Of a stretch of 24,002 nt of DNA, positions 21,774 through 24,002 are shown piece after piece. The DNA comes from Candidatus Saccharibacteria bacterium UBA4387. GTDB lineage: Bacteria > Patescibacteriota > Saccharimonadia > Saccharimonadales > Saccharimonadaceae. The stretch lies in contig DGRN01000030.1 of assembly GCA_002391075.1 (NCBI GenBank), forward strand, positions 1-24,002. Reading direction: 5' to 3'. Both the position numbers and the translations under genes were made by a program. Positions within the stretch are counted from its first letter, which is position 1, and every line of letters starts with the position of its first letter. The notes beneath the pieces are model-generated. The model was given only the letters and a program-made list of their open reading frames with translations. It was not told the origin of the DNA and searched no databases.

Positions 21774-22316
21774 ATGCGAACAACTCAAACCAATAAACTA
21801 TGCACCCCGCAAAGCAATGTCCCGGATGGCTACATTCATCTTTCGGGCGACCTCGAGCATGATTCTATTGTAAACGGCCCGGGCCTTCGCGCCGTCTTGT
21901 GGACGCAGGGCTGCCGCCAACATTGTCCCGGCTGCCAGAATCCTGAAACCTGGGCCGAAGAATCAAATTTTGGCGCCATGGTCAAAATCGAAAAAGTCAA
22001 AGAAGAACTCGCAAAGCTGAAAGGACAGACCGGCATCACGTTCTGTGGCGGCGAACCGCTCCTTCAGGCCAAAGCCTGCCTCGAAATTGCCAAATTCTGC
22101 AAGCAAGAACTCGGCTGGAATGTCTGGTCTTTCACTGGTCTCATTTTCGAGCAGCTCCCGCAAGAAGGCCCCGTCTGGGACTTTATCTGCGAGCTCGACG
22201 CGCTCATCGACGGCCCCTTCATTATGCAACAGCGCGACCTCACTCTTAACTTTCGCGGCAGCCGCAACCAGCGCATCTTGCATCTCGATCACGGCAAAAT
22301 AATTAGCACGGAGTAA
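21774..22316 (+). CDS. nrdG: Anaerobic ribonucleotide reductase activating protein
   Basis: The protein has 180 residues, usual for NrdG. It is a radical-SAM enzyme. C47-R-Q-H-C51-P-G-C54 holds the [4Fe-4S] cluster, WTQGC precedes it, and FCGGEPL (about 90-96) is the SAM-binding GGE motif. It makes the glycyl radical on NrdD. N-terminal residues (MRTTQTNKLCTPQSNVPDGY) extend a little beyond the usual start at G-Y-I-H-L-S-G. It follows nrdD by 66 nt with a hairpin between, and is followed by the DUF898-like gene after 2 nt. Confidence 0.93.
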   Translation: MRTTQTNKLCTPQSNVPDGYIHLSGDLEHDSIVNGPGLRAVLWTQGCRQHCPGCQNPETWAEESNFGAMVKIEKVKEELAKLKGQTGITFCGGEPLLQAKACLEIAKFCKQELGWNVWSFTGLIFEQLPQEGPVWDFICELDALIDGPFIMQQRDLTLNFRGSRNQRILHLDHGKIISTE

Positions 22317-22318
22317 AC

Positions 22319-22633
22319 ATGGCAAACGCAGAAAACGATTCATATTTCGACGGCGGCCTGCTTCAGCTTATCGGCTGGCGCATTCTCGGCAGCCTCATTA
22401 CTACCTTTACGCTCGGCATCTGCTTGCCGTGGGCTTTCTGTATGATTTACGACTGGGAGACCAAACATACCGTCGTTAACGGCCGACGTCTCGCATTTGA
22501 CGGCAAAGCCACACAACTCTTCGGCCTCTGGATAAAATGGCTATTACTTTGCATTGTGACTTTCGGCATCTATGGTTTTTGGGTTGCAATTTCCCTCAAA
22601 AAATGGCGCGCCAAGCACACACATTTCGCATAA
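22319..22633 (+). CDS. DUF898-like small membrane protein
   Basis: The protein has 104 residues with two or three membrane helices. SYFDGGLLQLIGWRILGSLI, then VNGRRLAFDGKATQLFGLW and KKWRAKHTHF, match the repeat unit of DUF898 (YjgN-type) proteins, in short form. The function of the family is unknown. GGAG inside the end of nrdG serves as ribosome binding site, and the gap to nrdG is 2 nt, so it is co-expressed with the radical enzyme gene, although there is no evident functional link. A strong terminator follows. Confidence 0.7.
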   Translation: MANAENDSYFDGGLLQLIGWRILGSLITTFTLGICLPWAFCMIYDWETKHTVVNGRRLAFDGKATQLFGLWIKWLLLCIVTFGIYGFWVAISLKKWRAKHTHFA

Positions 22634-22640
22634 AGTACAA

Positions 22641-22676
22641 AAAATATCCGGCCCGAAAGCCGGATATATTTTTTTA
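22641..22676. terminator. Bidirectional terminator after the nrd operon
   Basis: ATATCCGGC (22644-22652) pairs with GCCGGATAT (22659-22667) around a 6-nt loop, with A/T runs on both sides (ATTTTTTT to the right, TTTTTTG on the minus strand). It ends both the nrdD-nrdG unit and the convergent minus gene. Confidence 0.9.
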
Positions 22677-23087
22677 GGACATCAGTGCAGTTTCCATATC
22701 TCCGTATTTGCGAAGATGCTTGTTCCAGAAACGCTGAAAGAATGCTTGCGAGCAGAGCGGTGCGCCGACAACGATCAGATTATTAATCTCGCTGTCGCGG
22801 CTAATCAGACGCATCTTTGCTGTATTGCGTTCGGCGTCGTAGCTCAGGATTTCCGCCAGGCACAGACTCATGTCCTTGTCGCGAGCCTTACACTTGTCGA
22901 GGACGGCTCCGCCGGGCTTTTTCGCCTCGCGCTTAACTCCATCCTTCGACAGTCGCACCACGACGGACCGAGTCTTTTTCTTCACGGAATATTCCCAGGA
23001 CTCCATAAAACGCGTCCGCCCAAGCAGAACTTTGTTGTATTCCGCCATCGTTATCTCGTAGATTTCAGCCATCATCTGTCTGTTCAT
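22674..23087 (-). CDS. Hypothetical protein, unrecognised
   Basis: The protein has 137 residues from ATG 23087, chosen because AGGGGG lies 10 nt upstream; an ATG at 23129 is also in frame but precedes that site. No signal peptide, membrane helix or known motif is seen. It is rich in Lys and Arg (VKKKTRSVVVRLSKDG, VKREAKKPGGAVLDKCKARDKD), with a middle hydrophobic strand (SEINNLIVVGAPL) and a helix FFQRFWNKHLRKYG. Its promoter gives a leader of about 63 nt. Frequent CTG, GAG and CGG codons resemble those of the DUF218-like and alarmone synthetase genes and differ from the neighbouring nrd genes. It is probably a real gene because of the promoter, ribosome binding site and terminator; its role is unknown. 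Confidence 0.65.
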   Translation of the reverse strand: MNRQMMAEIYEITMAEYNKVLLGRTRFMESWEYSVKKKTRSVVVRLSKDGVKREAKKPGGAVLDKCKARDKDMSLCLAEILSYDAERNTAKMRLISRDSEINNLIVVGAPLCSQAFFQRFWNKHLRKYGDMETALMS

Positions 23088-23157
23088 AAAAAACAACCCC
23101 CTTAAACTCGATATCCTCAAAATGTTCAACTCTCACCTCTGAGGCGTAGTTGTCTTT

Positions 23158-23185
23158 AGTATATAATCTTCCGCGGAAAAATCAA
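23158..23185 (-). promoter_or_regulatory. Promoter of the 22674-23087 gene with palindrome in the spacer
   Basis: On the minus strand TTGATT (23185-23180), a 16-bp spacer and TATACT (23163-23158) fit a promoter. The spacer holds a perfect 10-bp palindrome TTCCGCGGAA (23169-23178), a possible operator. Confidence 0.55.
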
Positions 23186-23649
23186 GAGAAAAAGCTGGCA
23201 ATACCCAACGATCCGGCCAGCATAATGCACCCCGCCAACAGCACGCCGCCGAGCGCCGCAATCGTCGTCTTCTTAAAGTCTAAATTCAAAATACTGGCCG
23301 CCAAGGTTCCCGTCCACGCCCCAGTTCCGGGCACCGGAATCCCGATGAAAAGCAACAGGGCGACATACAGACTTCGCCCGGCCTTCTTTTGTAATTTTTT
23401 GCCGCCTTTTTCGCCCTTTTTCAGGCACCACGAGCAGAATTTTCCAATTATTTTCTTATCTTTGCCCCAAGTCAAGAACTTTCGTGCGAACAAAAAGATA
23501 AACGGCACGGGAATCATGTTTCCTAGAATCGCCACCAAAAGCGACGGTATTTCCGGCAAGCCCATAGCTACCGCCATCGGCACTGCGCCGCGCAACTCAA
23601 TCAGCGGCACCATCGAAACTAGAAAAACCAATAAAAACTTCAAAAACAT
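23182..23649 (-). CDS. COG2426-like small multidrug-export-type membrane protein
   Basis: The protein has 155 residues with about four membrane segments. It opens with MFLKFLLVFLVSMVPLIELRGAVP; the E-L-R-G-A-V/I-P motif is the signature of this family (often annotated putative small multidrug export protein). GNMIPVPFIFLFARK and, later, IGIPVPGTGAWTGTLAAS form the two pseudo-repeats with P-x-P/G turns. A basic cytoplasmic loop (KKGEKGGKKLQKKAGR) separates them. The transport substrate is not known, and the annotated drug-export role is weakly supported in general. ATG 23649 lies 9 nt after TAGAAT on the minus strand, with no ribosome binding site. Its end nearly abuts the promoter of the next minus gene. 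Confidence 0.75.
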   Translation of the reverse strand: MFLKFLLVFLVSMVPLIELRGAVPMAVAMGLPEIPSLLVAILGNMIPVPFIFLFARKFLTWGKDKKIIGKFCSWCLKKGEKGGKKLQKKAGRSLYVALLLFIGIPVPGTGAWTGTLAASILNLDFKKTTIAALGGVLLAGCIMLAGSLGIASFFS

Positions 23650-23658
23650 ACTATATAG

Positions 23659-23664
23659 ATTCTA
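23659..23664 (-). promoter_or_regulatory. -10 box, short-leader type, for the COG2426-like gene
   Basis: TAGAAT on the minus strand is 9 nt before the ATG at 23649, the same spacing as for the MazG-like gene. No clear -35 is seen. Confidence 0.45.
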
Positions 23665-23684
23665 ACATAAGAATCGCGAACGCC

Positions 23685-23693
23685 TGTTACAAT
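23685..23693 (+). promoter_or_regulatory. Extended -10 promoter of the last gene
   Basis: TGT-TACAAT is followed by a start site near 23700 and AGGAG at 23701-23705, giving a leader of about 11 nt. Confidence 0.5.
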
Positions 23694-23710
23694 GAAATAA
23701 AGGAGAAATG

Positions 23711-24002
23711 ATGAAAATTTGTATCTGCTGTAGCCTGACTTTTACCAATGAAGTCCTTGCGCTTGCTGACGAACTTGAAAAACTTGGCCACGAGCTATTG
23801 TTGCCGAATAGTGTTATGAATCACGCCATCGAGCAGGCCGATTTCGATCCTGTCAAAACTAAGGCCGAAACCGATGCCGTCCGCAAGCATATCGACAAAA
23901 TTAAGCAGTCGGACGCCATTCTCGTTTGTAATTACGACAAGAAGGGTATCGCAAACTATATTGGCGCCAATACATTCATCGAGATTGCCGCCGCCCACTA
24001 TC
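23711..24002 (+). CDS. Nucleoside 2-deoxyribosyltransferase-like protein, 5' part only (cut by window edge)
   Basis: About 97 residues are visible before the window ends. ATG 23711 is preferred over the adjacent ATG 23708 because AGGAG is then 5 nt away. The sequence MKICICCSLTFTNEVLALAD begins with a strand and helix. HIDKIKQSDAILVCNYDKKG and then GANTFIEIAAAHY resemble the D-A-x-x-x-x-N/D...G-x-x-x-E-x-x-x-A block of nucleoside deoxyribosyltransferase-like proteins, where the Glu is the nucleophile. Such proteins swap bases on deoxynucleosides or hydrolyse nucleotides, fitting salvage. The C-terminal half is outside the window, so completeness and activity cannot be judged. Confidence 0.65.
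   Translation, partial: MKICICCSLTFTNEVLALADELEKLGHELLLPNSVMNHAIEQADFDPVKTKAETDAVRKHIDKIKQSDAILVCNYDKKGIANYIGANTFIEIAAAHY

Noticed and set aside
1..24002. UGA recoded as glycine (code 25, as in some CPR groups)
   Set aside because: TGA ends gatC, the glycosyltransferase and the Pr6Pr-like gene at sensible places, and no in-frame TGA is needed in the conserved proteins.
1..24002. CRISPR array, prophage, insertion sequence or toxin-antitoxin module
   Set aside because: No regularly spaced repeats, transposase, integrase or phage structural genes were found. The HEPN-like gene lacks an adjacent nucleotidyltransferase partner.

Overview
The window looks like a compact chromosome segment of a candidate-phyla-radiation bacterium, most probably Candidatus Saccharibacteria (TM7); this is an inference from gene content and not a database result. 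Supporting signs are the standard code with TGA used as stop, very short intergenic gaps, a GatCAB amidotransferase operon, an anaerobic ribonucleotide reductase pair, MurA and MurJ without other biosynthetic pathways, several small membrane proteins, and many genes whose -10 box lies directly before the start codon. No phage, insertion sequence, CRISPR array or rRNA was seen.

Layout. 1-240 (-): 5' part of an unrecognised gene cut by the window edge. 277-1990 (+): a membrane-anchored rhodanese-like protein, then a two-gene nucleotide house-cleaning operon (MazG-like, RdgB/HAM1-like). 2007-4609 (-): a multipass membrane protein and a large membrane-anchored serpin. 4706-6477: two tRNA-Pro genes (CGG on -, TGG on +) flanking a GT-C glycosyltransferase. 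6553-8068: a divergent pair, a DUF218/YdcF-like protein (-) and a small alarmone synthetase (+) with a perfect consensus promoter. 8114-8743 (-): a metallo-beta-lactamase-fold hydrolase. 8853-12416 (+): ftsH and murJ. 12455-17526 (-): a seven-gene run gatC-gatA-(membrane HEPN-like)-gatB-galU-(small membrane protein)-(YtxH-like). 17614-19161 (-): murA with an N-terminal helix-turn-helix domain. 19359-22633 (+): nrdD, nrdG and a DUF898-like gene, with two NrdR-box-like sites in front. 22674-23087 (-): an unrecognised gene. 23182-23649 (-): a COG2426-like membrane protein. 23711-24002 (+): start of a nucleoside deoxyribosyltransferase-like gene cut by the window edge.

Themes. Nucleotide management (MazG, HAM1, NrdD/NrdG, the deoxyribosyltransferase-like gene, alarmone synthesis) and envelope building or protection (MurA, MurJ, GalU, GT-C enzyme, FtsH, serpin) dominate, which fits a host-dependent cell that scavenges nucleotides and lives exposed on another cell. 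Two expression styles are visible. One set has -10 boxes 6-9 nt before ATG with no Shine-Dalgarno site (probably leaderless). The other has ordinary leaders with Shine-Dalgarno sites; within it the DUF218-like, alarmone synthetase and 22674-23087 genes also seem to use codons differently from their neighbours.
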